Assembly (NCBI GenBank): GCA_003952965.2
Contig: CM025854.1
Span: forward strand, 4,571,931 to 4,635,930
Direction: 5' to 3'
Origin: Morella rubra
Taxonomy: Eukaryota; Streptophyta; Magnoliopsida; Fagales; Myricaceae
Length of the DNA stretch: 64,000 nucleotides
In this document: positions 1 to 12,301 of the stretch, piece after piece
Layout: every line of letters starts with the position of its first letter
Numbering within the stretch: position 1 is the first letter of the stretch
Notes under the pieces: generated by a model
The model's database searches: none
What the model saw: only the letters and a program-made list of their open reading frames with translations
Told to the model about the DNA's origin: nothing
Position numbers and translations under genes: made by a program

Positions 1-2596
1 AACACAGTGTTGTCTTCCACAATAACCTCTGCATGCTTTCTGGTCAGAACACCCCACTTCAAGGAGATAAATCAAAGACACAAGTCAGATAAGAGAGCAC
101 ATCTACTTGAAAATTTCAAGAATTATATTTGATTCTTTTTCTAGTTTTCTGTTGGACTTCTGGAAGTAAAATTCAATAAGTTAGTCTTACTTGAGATCCT
201 TTCCTCCAGTTATGAACTGGAATAATAGGAGCCATTTTTGGGTTGTAGCGGCCCTCTTTCGTATCAGCAAAGCTGCTTCCAGCGTTTAATGTTTGAAAAT
301 ATATTAGTATGAGTGACTAATGAAAAATGTGCAAAAATTTGAGAATGCACTAAACTAGCTTTTTTTCTATAGAAGATTAAATCTCCCTCATAGAAGATTC
401 AGATAATGACTCATAGCTCGAAGCCCAAAATTAAAAAGGAGATGAAATAAATTCTTCCATCAAGGCTACCTCCATTGCTTTTATATGTGTAGAGAAAGAT
501 GGAGATGCACACATTTTTTTAAGGACGGGCCACTTACCTGTCTACAAAACTATGTGATGTAGACATGATATACTCGTACGTGTAGCTGAAGTTGTATAGA
601 GGTATGCAGCTGAGAAGAGATCAAATGAAATGTGTCAGGCTAAAGAAAACAAAAATAACCATCTTTTACTCGATAACTGAGCCTAGGAAAAAAAATGCTC
701 TACAACCGAACAAAAGACTTTGGTCCATTAACCGAACAAACATCTCTTAACCAATTAAATATGCATATATAATGACAAATTCTGGTAAGAACTGATGGAG
801 GCAACTCAAACATGAACAATGAGCAGCACATGCTAAAGTAGCCAGTATTGAGATCAATCATCACCTGTCTGAGAGAAAGACAAAGCGGTCATTGAAAGGA
901 TCCTCAAGTGCATGCTTAAGCAATATACGCTCTGCCTCAATCATGCTGGCTTCGCCCCAATCTACCTGGTATATAACAACATGAAGTTAATGATCGCACA
1001 GACAGAATAGTTATCAACTTGGGGACATCCACACACACTTGACATATGGAGATCCCAGGGTACAGTATAGCTACCATCTCCTATGCATAATGAATATGGA
1101 CATAGGAGCACAGAATCCCTTAGACTTGAAATCACAAATAAGGAAAAAAGCACCAAAGAGAAAAGGAAAATAATAAGAAAGCCACATGCATGGGGCAAAA
1201 CGCGTGGATGGGGGGGAGGAGAGGAGGGGTCGCATTTGATATCTGTGATAAGAGAAAGAGTAATTGATTTGCTCGTTGATTAGCTTTCACCTCTTGCAGC
1301 AACTTTTTGTCTCTGATAAAACTTATCTTATGATACGTTTTATCTCTCAGAAGTACAGCTTACTCAAGTAATTGGCATGGAGTTCCCATTTTGGACTCCA
1401 TGGGAGGAATGAGTACCTGTATACTATCATTAACTTGACGATTGAAAAAATAAGCTGATCTTGTTGTTGCCTTGTTGAGCACAAACCCAGGCCTAGAGTG
1501 AACATAAATTGAAAATTTATTCTCCCCTCCCTGCACAACAAAGATATTGCTTCTTTAATAGACATGCAAAACAGCATACGGCTCATACTTACAAAGTAAG
1601 ATCTCCTATACAATTATCCAATCTGAAAGACAAAAAAAGCTTCAGCCTTATCAACTGCTATGGAAAGTATCACATCTACAGCCCATGATACTCGGAAGAA
1701 CAATTACTTATTTCATATATCCAGGAAGACCCACTTGCAAAGTAAGAAAGGGGAAAAGGTGATCTGGGAGACAGCTAATTGTACTGGTTGTTCAAATACT
1801 GCACTAACTCCATTAAACCTGTTGAACCAGCTAGTTTATGCCTTTATAGAAGTGACTCAGCGAAAATCAAGATCTTAAGAAAATAAAACCATAATATGTG
1901 CGTTGACTGATTCTCAGCAAAGATACAATCTATTCGAAGGTGATGATGGGTAATTGCACTCGCAAATCATGTTCTGTATACATACTACAATGTTTCCAAA
2001 GAACAAAGAGGCGATAGCTAATTGACTATACTCAAACATTAACAAATATAAGTGAAAATGAGGAGCTAATTTATTCCTAAATGCCACATGAACTAATAAG
2101 GATATCATACTATTTAGACAGTTGCTGTTAGCAATAATTAAGAAACCAAACGACCATAAGTGCTCAATTACAAGTACTTCTGTTTATACGTCTCCCAGCA
2201 ATATAAACCGCGCAAAGAAGTAATCGCTAGGTAGTTATTCATTAAGAATTGATATAGATAAAATAGGAGCTAAGCTTAGTCCTATATAAACCAATGCCAC
2301 ACGAACCAATATGAAATTCATGCGCAGTAAAACGTTACTATTTGTATTAATATGAAACAAAGCCATTTAAAACATACCTGAAAGAATGCATCCCAAACTA
2401 AGTCGAGAGGAAGCCGGTTCCGCGCGATGAACAAGAAGGCAATCTTCGGCCCCTGCGCCAGCATCATGATCCGACTGTACCGACTCTGCATCATCAACAT
2501 CAAAGTTCCGAAGCAAATCCCAAGCAATATCGCAGTGCAAAGTTTCCTCCTCCATTTAAAACGGTGAGGTTTCTGCTGCGAAACTTTTCGCTTCAT
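1..2596 (-). CDS. GT14 core-2/I-branching beta-1,6-N-acetylglucosaminyltransferase-like protein, 5' part
   Basis: Exons on the minus strand: 2378-2596, 1417-1530, 865-965, 538-609, 191-272, 1-56 (continues past the window edge). All junctions are GT-AG and keep one reading frame. About 214 residues are visible. A basic N-terminus is followed by a hydrophobic segment at about residues 20-36 (LCTAILLGICFGTLMLM), the layout of a type II Golgi membrane protein. Then come PKIAFLFIARNRLPLD, FSIYVHSRPGF, VDWGEASMIEAERILL, PLYNFSYTYEYIM, GRYNPKMAPIIPVHNW and WGVLTRKHAEVIVEDNTV, the ordered signature blocks of the plant DUF266/GT14 (BC10-like) family. Family proteins are about 380 residues, so roughly the C-terminal half is missing. 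The acceptor substrate of this plant branch is mostly unknown; cell-wall or arabinogalactan glycans are suspected. The start is the first ATG of the only frame carrying the membrane anchor. Confidence 0.9.
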
Positions 2597-3553
2597 TTAG
2601 CTGCGGCTTTCGGTCGTTCAGGGCCCGAAGAAGCTCTTTCAATCATCTCCGTTCAGTTCAAGATCCATATTTTGCGAAGAATTGCAAAATTCAAAGATTC
2701 AGGCTCCTGGAAATCGAATTCCCCGGAAACTGCGTGAAGAATGAGGAAACGACAAGAGTACATACGAGAGTGCGAGAAGCTCGTGAATTGAGAAGCTTTT
2801 TGAGAGAGTGAGATTCCCGTGTACTGTGATTCGGCGTGCGACTTGCGAGAGAATGGGAATTGAAATGAAGAAGACTTGAGAGAAGACTGTGGAGACTGGA
2901 GAGCTGGAAGTAATGCTTACTGTGAGTTGGCTTCGCTTGGCAAGTGAGATTCCTTTTTCTCTTCTTCTTTTTATCCTTTTCAGTTTGGTGGCGTGTAAAG
3001 TAGTTTGTTATCTTTGGGCAGTTGCAACTTGCGTGAGAGGAAGGGGATCGAAATTCCCCTCAGGACAATAGAACCATGTAATATTTTTTCTCAAACAGAC
3101 TTGAAAATTCACCCTAGAATTACACTAATAAATCCCATAAAAAAAAAAAACTCCCAACCTCTGGACATAAATACTGCAATGTGAAGGGTATATAAATAAT
3201 TTCAGGACAAAATGTTTTTATTCGACAACATTTGTCGTTATTTTGAAAGAAATAAGGTTTGAGGATTCGATGCGAAGACAGTGAGAGATACAGAAGAGCT
3301 ACCGATTGATGTGGTTGTTAGTCTCCAAAAATAATGATTACATTTGTTGAGAGTCTCTTTATTTGGACGAATCCCATATATATATTACGCAGTTGTTGTG
3401 TTTTGAAATGCAAGCAATTCACCTACTAATAATACTCGGCTGAAAAATCTAAAAACTACATAAAATTAATCACGTGAACAGCGACGAAGGCTAAGCTCCG
3501 TCGAACGTCAGCCTCTGATTGGTTAAATACTATAAAAACTTGTAATTTTTTTT
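2597..3553. other. Intergenic: 5' flank of the GT14 gene
   Basis: 5' UTR and promoter side of the GT14 gene. The first 250 bases are purine-rich on the plus strand, as expected for a pyrimidine-rich leader on the minus strand. No other gene is recognisable. The 60-residue plus-strand frame at 2889-3071 shows no family features. Confidence 0.6.
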
Positions 3554-3928
3554 GGGAAAATACACTTTTCACCCACAAACTACCATATATTTTACACTTT
3601 GCACCCTAAACTATCAATTTTGACACATTGCACCCTTTAACTACCAATTTTTAACACTTTGCACCCTTTATCAAATTTTCAAACTAAAATGACGATAATG
3701 CCCTTAGATATTGTTGTCAATTCATTAATTTCTCAAGGGTATTACTGTCAAATAGAGGGTGCAAAGTGTTTAATATTAGTAGTTGGAGGTGTAATGTGTC
3801 AAAGTGGGTAGTTTAGGGTGCAAAATGTATAACATTGGTAGTTTGAGGGTGCAATGTCTTAAAGATGGTAGTTTGGGGTGCAATGTGTCACTACTCCGGT
3901 AGTTTGTGGTGAAAAAGTGTATTTTCCC
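3554..3928. mobile_element. Fold-back MITE with about 31-bp terminal inverted repeats
   Basis: The left end GGGAAAATACACTTTTCACC (from 3554) and the reverse complement of the right end (to 3928) match over about 31 bases with two differences. Inside, a roughly 30-base module containing TTTGCACCCT is repeated in tandem in the left half, and its reverse complement (AGGGTGCAAA-type) is repeated in the right half, so the whole 375 bp can fold into a long imperfect hairpin. It carries no coding capacity. Runs of 7-8 T flank it, possibly a target duplication, but the low complexity makes this unprovable here. The superfamily is not assigned. Confidence 0.7.
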
Positions 3929-4873
3929 TTTTTTTCGTTTAATTTTAACGTTAGTGTCCCTTTGAGATGGAGAAATTGTATCTAATCCGCGATCTGTGCA
4001 GCATTTGCTTATAAAAGCAGAAGAAAAAGAAAATATCTCGTCGCCTTTCCAGCATGCGCAAAGGAGATGTTGACTTGCATGTTATATGCTGGACTTCTAT
4101 TAAGGCATTGTAAGATGCCTCTGGCAGGGATGTTGAGCCTTGTGGAAGGACTATCATGTATGTGGTCTATGATTGATGTTGGGTCTTACCTAATAAGACA
4201 ATCGATATGTTGTTGAATGATTGCGGCCTAACTCCTAAGGTGAGGAGCAATAAGATGAATACCAAATTGTTTAACAATTATCTTTTGCAGCGTCCAGCAA
4301 TTTTGCTTGATGACGTACAGTGGTTGATGCCACATGCAAAATTAATAATTTCGTTAAAAATTTAGACAAAAATGTGACAGAGTAAGTGATATTGTAAGCA
4401 TATTTTACACTCATGCAGTAATTTGTTAATTTTAGAAATATATACCTGTTTTTAAAATTTCATAAAAATTCAGATAATAATTGAAACACGCATGTGTGAG
4501 ATAAGTGTTAACTTGGATTATCCATGATTATTATAAAGAGATTTACTTATGGTACAAAGAAAGATATCCTTACTAATTTCAACAAATTTATTCCCATGGG
4601 TATTTTTGGTCCGTTTGTTTTGCAATTGTTGTAAAACCGATGTCGAATATTGACCCGGAGGAATTGTATCCGGGACGGAATTGGTTTTCAGTGTGTGGTC
4701 ATTAAACTTTTCACCGCCTGTCGGGCAGATTGGGAGTTGTACCAAGAGGGTGCCGTTTAAGAGTTCTATCCATATGTTCGACGACAGCCTTAGAGAACAC
4801 AGTGCAAAACTCGGGGAACAGAAGAGGGAACCAACAAAGCAGGAAATCTGCGAGTAGCTCTAAGGTTTTGTTA
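3929..4873. other. Intergenic between MITE and SIRB
   Basis: No gene recognised. Short overlapping frames on both strands around 4518-4957 have no family features. The last part holds the promoter and leader of SIRB. Confidence 0.5.
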
Positions 4874-6631
4874 ATGGAGTCATTGTCGACCCGTCCCAAC
4901 TTACCGTTACGAGGTACCAAAGACACTTCCCGTTATTTTTATTGGTGTGTATGTTAAAATTCGGTTCCCTTTTCTCTTTATTGCTCATCTGTTGGTTGAA
5001 GCTATGAACTTCGCTTTGATCTTGACGCAGTCAAAGGTCCTCAGCGAGCGAAACAACTAGAACACCTCACCTGGACATCGCCCAACTTCTAGAATTGCCG
5101 GGGGGTCCGTCGAAAATCAAATACTCGTCGACAAGGCTGCGGATGAGCAATGGAGGTGGTGGGATTGGAGGAAAGCCACATGGGGTTGGTAAGAGAGACG
5201 GCGTGATCATCGTCGACCATGGTTCCCGGCGCAAGGAATCAAATCTCATGCTAAGTAAGCTCTAAACTTAGTTCCTCCTGTCTGCAAGTTTTTTTTTTTT
5301 TTGGGCAATTGAAGTTATTCTTTGGGCATTTGTTTTTGCTGTTTTTTATTTGCAGAGTAATTCTAATTCTTGGCTTACCTTTGTGCTTCTTTGTAATGAG
5401 CTCAATATCTTACCTTGTATGGAATTTCAGATGAGTTCGTGGCCATGTTTAGAGACAAAACTGGGTACCCAGTTGTAGAGCCAGCTCATATGGTATTCAT
5501 CTATTCTTTCGTTGTTTAGAGATGAAGTTATTCGATTTTGTTTTATTGCAGAAAGTAATTCAAGCTTACTGTATTTAGACGGGGAAGTTGCAGAAGGAGC
5601 TTTTGCTTTGTTTCTTTAGGCTTATCTTGCAACCATAGTTAACAACATTCCACATTTGTTCCCCTTATTATTGTGACGAAGCTTTTGATGAGAACTGTTT
5701 CAGTAGTTTTATAATGTTTCAGTTCATGCAGCAACCTTGCTTGGTGCTCTTTACTTTTTTGAGGCGAAGACAATGCTTTATAGTTTATTGCCTTGCCTTT
5801 TGCTTTATGGCTCAAAACTGTTTTCTCACTTGCTCAAATACTTTTAACTTGAGTAGGAGTTGGCAGAACCATCTATAATGGATGCATTTGGTTCTTGTGT
5901 ACGACAAGGTGCTAATCGGGTCATCTTGAGTCCATTTTTTCTCTTCCCTGGACGTCATTGGCATCAGGTAGCGTAGCGTACTTTCTTTTGATGACTTGAT
6001 TGTGGACTTACCACAGAGTTGATCTCTAAGAATTCTTATGTATTATGAAAGATAGAGTAAGAACCCTCATTCATTGCGTTATACTTTCTTTTACTTTACA
6101 GGATATCCCTTCCTTGACTGCTGAAGCTGCAAAACAACACCCCAGTGTGTCGTATATTATAACTGCACCTCTTGGACTTCATTATCTTCTTGTGGTATAA
6201 AATTTCCTCCTATTCATTTTATGGGTTCAACCCCATAATAAACTTTCTTAAACTTTGCAAAAGTTCAAACTGGCTCAACTTTATGATTGGGCTATGTGCC
6301 CTAATTTATAGCATGTTGATAGTTTTCATATCAGTCACACTGGAAGTATACTGTGCATGTGTTCCCGATCATTTTCTCCCTATCCTGGAGTATAGTATTT
6401 CTTTACTGAGAACTAGCACCCCTGCATGGGCATTCGAGAGGAATCCTTGCTTTAAAGGCTCTTCCTGGTTATATTTACATGAAAGGCAGCATGTATTTCA
6501 TTCTAAACTTATAAGGTTTATGATTGCAGGATGTTGTGAATGACAGGATTCAACACTGTTTGAGCCATGTAGCAGGAGATGCAGATGAGTGTGCAGTTTG
6601 TGCTGGTACTAGCAAATGCAGGCTCTATTAA
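4874..6631 (+). CDS. SIRB: Sirohydrochlorin ferrochelatase, chloroplastic
   Basis: Exons 4874-4944, 5031-5254, 5431-5492, 5857-5967, 6102-6194 and 6530-6631 give 220 residues. The enzyme inserts Fe2+ into sirohydrochlorin, the last step of siroheme synthesis in plastids; siroheme is the cofactor of nitrite and sulfite reductases. Visible features: IVDHGSRR with the CbiX-type histidine near residue 87, GYPVVEPAHMELAEPS, SPFFLFPGRHWHQDIPS, TAPLGLHYLL (relatives usually have Pro-His after PLG) and a C-terminal CAVCAGTSKC, the cysteine motif that binds an iron-sulfur cluster in plant SirB. About 70 N-terminal residues are Ser/Thr/Arg-rich and Gly-rich, consistent with a transit peptide. Exon 1 is the least certain part: it was chosen because exon 2 has no ATG near its 5' end and the phases match. 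An internal start at ATG 5143-5145 would lack most of the transit peptide. Confidence 0.88.
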
Positions 6632-7437
6632 GTTCAGAAACTGCAAAACAAAATCGTATGGGGCTCTTTTGTAGTTGGGGGTCATTTCTGCATGAAATCT
6701 GATAGAAGCATCTGGTGATTGGATATACAAGAAATGAAACAATTGTTTGGTGGCAGTGATTTGGAGGATATGCTTTATGAAGGCCAAGAACCATGGATGT
6801 TGCTTCTGATCTTTGCCATCTGAGTTTCCTCAGAATTAGTGTCATCATCATCTGATTGTCTCGCATCGGAGTTTGCTGCCCTCCAGTGGGAGTAACTGGA
6901 TAAAAATTATCTTATGGTGTTGGGGTGGTACTGCGAATCTTCTAATGTTAGGTTAGATGCTATAGCAATAACACCACAAGCATTTGCTTTACTATCGTAC
7001 TGGTACAAGTATTATGTCTTTGACATCACTTACCCCCGCACCACCCACCACACAAAAACCCCCCAAAAAAAAAAAAAAAAAAAGGAAAAAGAAAAAGAAA
7101 AGAAGTATGTATTCTGCATCAGAGGTTGTCATGTACGGAACCCATGTTGATGGCGCGTGATCTTCTAATCACTATTAAGTTGCAGTGGCACTGCCATGGT
7201 ACTTGTCGTGGAAGTTTTCCATCATATTGATGTAATAGAAGCAGACATTTTTCTATTTTCATACAGAGATGAGTTGTAACCAGTGCTCTGGTGCATCTAA
7301 TCTGAAGGAGGTCTGTATGTTTTATGTAACAGATGCCTATCTTTCTTATTTGAAGATTGTCTGTACTAGACATCTGTAGCTTCTTCTGGAGGATGGCCAT
7401 TATATGATTGAATCACTCTTTCCTAGCTGTAAATGTA
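6632..7437. other. Convergent intergenic region SIRB / DJC76
   Basis: 3' flanks of the two converging genes. A poly-A plus GAAAAA-type simple repeat lies at about 7064-7102. No gene seen. Confidence 0.6.
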
Positions 7438-8869
7438 TTACTCTCTGTTCGACATGTTTGATCCAAAAATTTCCTCCACCCATGTCCAGAATCGTGAATA
7501 TCCCTCCATCTCTATTTTTATGCTAGCTTTAGCTCGGGCCTTGGCTTGAGCAGGGGTTTCTTCTTCGGTTGTTGCCCATGCTGCAATTAGAGCTCAATTA
7601 CTTGAGAGCACAGTACAATAATGCAGCGTATAAAAAGCAGTAGTGTTGTCTAATGTTGCCATGACTTAAAGCCCATTTACGTGAACTGAATGGGATATGA
7701 GTTATTACCCTTTCTTTGGGTGCCAGTCTGCTGTTTCAGCTGCTTGGTGAAGGACTTAGCTGCCATGAAAACATTAGCAGGTCTTTCCCAACCTCCCCCA
7801 AATACACCATACCCATCTTTCGGCTGAGGCTGGATCAGGAACTCCAATACTGCCAACTCTTCTCTTTCTACCCAATGAATGCAGTTTACAGGGCATGAAT
7901 CGACCGATACCTGTGAGTTTTCATACTCATGAAGTGATTGGCAGGACCTTGATAGCAAAACTTAGACCATGATATGACAGGAGCTTTACCTCGATCTTTT
8001 GGTCGTCATCTCCGTATTGAACTTTCACTCTTGCACACCCGAGAGCTTCGTCCATTTCGAACGTGTTACTTGCCTGGTGCACGCATTCTCTGCACCCTGC
8101 CAACATTATGCGTTGTGAAAAATTTTGTGTTGAAGAGAAGAAATGTAGAAAAAAGGGTCCACGATTTAACTATGAACCAGACAAAATACCAGAACTTTGC
8201 GAAGGGAACTAACCTACGCATGCAGTTTCATCCACAAATAGAGCCTGAGGTCTCATGGGCCCTTTCCAGGAGCTATAACTTAAGCCTGTGTAGGTCTTCC
8301 CATCACGTACTCTCATTTGTCTAATTGAACTATCGTACTCCCTCCTCAGATCCTCTTTCATGAGCACCCTGTAGGCCTCATTCAACATTAGGGTATACTC
8401 ATGACCCTAAATAAAGGATAGAATACCCTTCAAGTCAGCAGTCCGAAACAGTATTCTAATGGCAAGGACGATTCTGCAAAGACAACTAAAAACAAATGAC
8501 CTTTTCGCCTGCAATATCTGGGTGATACTTCTTTTGCAACTTCCTGTAAGAGTCTTTGATTTCCTTGGGGTCAGAATCAACAGAAACTCCAAGCAACTCG
8601 TAGTAATTCTTCTCTGCTCTTGCTCTTCCCCCAGCCCTTCTGTTATTGGAACATCTGATTACATAGCATCTCTGCCTCCATCTTTGAAGACCATTAAACA
8701 GGACAGTAGCATTAGTGATAAACATACAGAACTCAATTCAAGAAAATTCCAAGCTTTGTTTAAGATTACTAGATTACCTTGACATAGACTTTTTTATATC
8801 AAAAAGACCATGAACTTGGGAACCTATTGGCGCAGAAATCGGGTAACTTGAGACAACAGAGACCGACAT
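7438..8869 (-). CDS. DJC76: DnaJ-ferredoxin chloroplast protein, DJC76-like
   Basis: Exons (minus): 8778-8869, 8501-8681, 8214-8406, 7990-8096, 7709-7910, 7438-7580; 305 residues. The N-terminus ([17 protein letters not shown]) is Ser-rich and looks like a plastid transit peptide. A J-domain follows at about residues 55-120, with ELLGV and the HPD motif in KKYHPDIAG near residue 85. Next is a ferredoxin-like 4Fe-4S module: Cys154, Cys157, Cys160 (C-x2-C-x2-C) and CPVNC at 197-201. The C-terminal part ([14 protein letters not shown], then [19 protein letters not shown]) matches plant DJC76/77/82 proteins. It presumably couples Hsp70 co-chaperone activity with an Fe-S or redox centre in the plastid. 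Exon 6 lies outside the open frame of exon 5 and was found through its acceptor and conserved sequence. All cysteines and the HPD are intact. It is divergent from the gene at 9437. Confidence 0.9.
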
Positions 8870-9436
8870 ACTTCTCGATGATCTTCTGGTTTCTATCAGT
8901 TTCCAAAATGTTAGTCCCCAGAAGCTATTTCAAGCTTTCAGCCCTTTTGAAGACTCAAACCTCTTCGTAGATGATAGATATTTCCATTCGTCTTGGCAAG
9001 ATATTTTCTCGACGTCTTTTGCCTCCTCTATGATCCAGTAATCACTTGTGTATTCCCAAGTCAGCAGACAAAACGGCCGGGACCCACTTTACGAACTAGT
9101 ACCAATGGAATAACGCCGCCTACTTTTTCTAAGGCAACTGGAGTAACGCCTTAATAGGTATCAGGAATACGGCCTTGGTATGTTGCTCGGCAATGCGGAC
9201 GGCATCCCTTCAACCGCCTTAATAGCCACCTTTAGAATATCGGAAAGCAAGACGACGAGTCGTTGTTCGCCTTTGAAAATGGGGAAATTTTTGTTGTTTT
9301 TATTCTAGAGTCATGTAAGGCTTAGGAAAAAAAAAAATATCGTTAGTACCATAGGTAGATTCGCTTTGTCGGTCCGAAAGATCCATTGGAGCTTTTGAAG
9401 AAACGGCTCTTCAGAACAAGAAATGATACTGCGAAA
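8870..9436. promoter_or_regulatory. Shared 567-bp divergent promoter region
   Basis: Separates the start codons of DJC76 (minus) and the unrecognised gene (plus), so both promoters must lie within it. I see no clear TATA box. A second in-frame ATG for the plus-strand gene lies at 9386. Confidence 0.5.
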
Positions 9437-12301
9437 ATGGCCCATACAACCAAGTTTCTTCGCCCAGTTAGGCAATCTTTTACTGTGATAACCTCGTCTT
9501 CTCCATCAATCTGGCATACGATAAAACTCCGTAAGTTTCTCTTCCTCTCTGCGTATTTCACTCATAAGAGCTGTTTATCTTAACAATCTTGGACCATAAT
9601 TTTCTTCGTGTTCCATTACTTGTTTCGCAGCTTATGCCAAATTTGAACCTTTAAAGACGTTGAGAAGGGGCCTTCAACCTATTTTCTGCAACCGTGCCTA
9701 TGACTTTCAGCGTAGATTAAATACACAGATTAAATATTTCTGGTTTTCAGGTAAGACACTTTAATTGGTTTATTGATATGTCCCGTCTTTGTCATTCGAC
9801 GTCAGTATAAATGTTTAATGGTTTCTCCTTTGTTTTTTCCCTTCCTTCAGTATTCGATTGCTTTATGATATAGAATCTCGAGGTTCTGATTTGGTCTGTG
9901 AAGTCTAAGAACGAGGAAGCTTCTATATTTAACAGATTCCCACGTTTTGTTTCCTCCTGAATCGAAAATTGAAAATGGTTGTGTCCCCAACTTGAATCTC
10001 ACAAGTTGAGCCTATAAAATTTATACTCTGAAAGGTTATGTAAGTACTGGGATGATACGATTTCCATAATGTTTAGTGCAAAGCTTCACAATTTGGGAAG
10101 GGAGTGTCTATAAAAGAAGATGCTTTACGTCAGGAGATGGGCTGTATGATGTTGTTTTATCTTCCATCTAATGTTACATACCATTCATCCAATATAGTGT
10201 TAGAGATGCTACATCATCCTGATAGTGATATACAGTTCAACAGTAGCCACTTTTGGGACTTCCAATTTGCTTGTCAACTTTTTTTGAGAAGTGACATAGG
10301 TCCTTACTGATTCACTAAGGGAGATATGCCTCATTATTTTACTCGTTTAATACACAATCGCTTCTAGGAGTAATATGGTTGCTGCAATGGCATTCTTTTA
10401 GGGCGTAAACTGAGTATTGGAAGCATATTTGGTGTGTCAGTTGTACTTGGGTCGAAAAGCTTTTGGCCTCATGTCGCTTACTCTATGGATGGTGAGCAGA
10501 GCACCTCAACTAGTATCATTGGCCTAATGTTCTATTTTTGAAGTCTCGGCTTCTTTTAAACTTGTACCTATTGGTAACTTTCATGCTTTCAATTTCAAAT
10601 TTCCAATACTGTAGGTACTGATGTTTTGCTAGATGATTACTGCTCTTTGGATGATTCAGATGAGGAAGAAGGTCCGAAGACCTTCTGGATTTTTGCCAGG
10701 AAATTATGGCTGCCACTTTTTCTCTTTCTTACTGTGTTGACGAACTTGGATAATCCTATTGCACTAATTGCAATGAAAATTGTTTTATTACTCCTCAGCA
10801 CAAATCCCACTCCTCTGTCAGTCTATGTTTTTGTTGATCAGGTAAGGATGCATTCCACTTTGTTGCATATAATGATTGCATATGACTTGAATGCACTTCG
10901 TTGCATACAATAATTGCATATGACTTGACAGGAAGTCCAATAAGGGCCTTTCTAAAGACTAAACCGTTGTGAAGTGCATAAACTAGTGGGTATTGCAAGG
11001 CAGTCCATTTCCCTGGTGCTTGACTTAATAAGCTCAACAGATGTTTCAAACTGGAGAATAACTCATGCAATTATGTTAGTTTGAAAAATGTAACTTTCAA
11101 TCAATATATGCTTATCTCGGTGGAGATATGCCCATAATGATGAAGATGTAATCTTATTGAACATCCTTCTTTTCTTCTGGTCTCTAATATAACATCTTTA
11201 CTAGTATGATTACCATCATCATCACCGGTATTATTTTTAGGTATGGATAGAGTTATACAATACTCATAGTAGACCCATAATTCTATTTGGTAGCTGCTTT
11301 AAATTTTATTGGGAATCAGGGCTTGTACAATAAATTTCTTAGTCGTTGACTGGGGTAGTGATGGATGATAACATGTCCTCATTGCACTATGAGGATTGAT
11401 AGCTCAGGAGTGATTCTCTGTTAATTTGTTCTTACGTGTATAACACAAAAGGAAACGATACTATTGGGAAAGAGAAAGAGACCATTGGGAACTATTCCTT
11501 GATGAGCTCTTGATTTCAATCTTTACATGTTGCAGTTATGTCATCAATCTATGCGCCAAGAGCCTCACTTGTACAAAGTAAAGGTGTGTTCCCATCTGTT
11601 GTCCTTTTAGATATATCTGTTTCATACTCTTGTTGTTGTTGCTATACAAATCAAAGATGTCAGCAAAGATCTCCAGTTTTGAACATTAGCATGTGTTCTG
11701 TTTGCCAAATTTCCTATTGCAAATGCTTATCATGCAGCAGTCTCTCATAGCCATTTTTGTATTCATTGCTAAATTTGGAGTACCAGTAGCTTAGCTGTGA
11801 CAATGGGCACAGAATCTGATCATGTGTCAGTTTTCTGGGGCAAATATTCGAGGACTCTTTTTCTAATTGACATCTTAATCAGTTGCATCCACTTTGGTTT
11901 TTGAAAATTTAGAATGTGATAATTGAGGATCCGATGGAGTGAATGGGTCAATCATCTTATTGGCCTAGGGCATTTATTTGGGTAGGGGGGACTTGAAAGT
12001 CTCCTCTCAGTGTCTTGGATTTACGTCTTCGTTAATTAAAACTTTATTGCTGTTAGGCTGCTTTTACCCGCTTGTAACAACTTGTACTCTTCCTTTGCAG
12101 TCCTTGTATGCAAAAAAAGTCGAAGTCCAAGACTATAAGCTCCTCTGCATTGCTAGAGTCGAACTCAAAAATGAAAAGTTCACTTTGGTTGGAATTCTAG
12201 GTGGTTGGTGGACTTTGCCAAGACTATTATCGCAAGAAGCGTTTTCTTTGATTAGGAATGGAGCTTTGTGGCATTATTTAGAAAACAGCCCAAAAAACTA
12301 A
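9437..12301 (+). CDS. Unrecognised plant membrane protein, six exons
   Basis: Exons 9437-9530, 9631-9750, 10402-10491, 10615-10841, 11536-11577 and 12101-12301 give 257 residues in one frame with GT-AG junctions. I do not recognise the family. The N-terminus is basic and Ser/Thr-rich (MAHTTKFLRPVRQSFTVITS), as in an organelle-targeted precursor. A hydrophobic stretch follows (SIGSIFGVSVVLGS, about residues 75-90), then an acidic patch (LDDSDEEEG). Two adjacent hydrophobic segments come next (LWLPLFLFLTVL and PIALIAMKIVLLLLS), then a soluble C-terminal part with VEVQDYKLLCIARVELKNEK and GILGGWWTLP. Exon 3 (10402-10491) is short and easy to miss, but its phases fit both neighbours. An upstream in-frame ATG at 9386 would add 17 residues. 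Likely an organelle inner-membrane protein; the function is unknown. Confidence 0.7.

Noticed and set aside
4711..4957. Overlapping frames on both strands with protein-like sequence
   Set aside because: No family features; only the short part from 4874 is used, as SIRB exon 1, because of splice phase.
6172..6543. 123-residue plus-strand frame
   Set aside because: It is SIRB intron sequence read in a different frame between exons 5 and 6.
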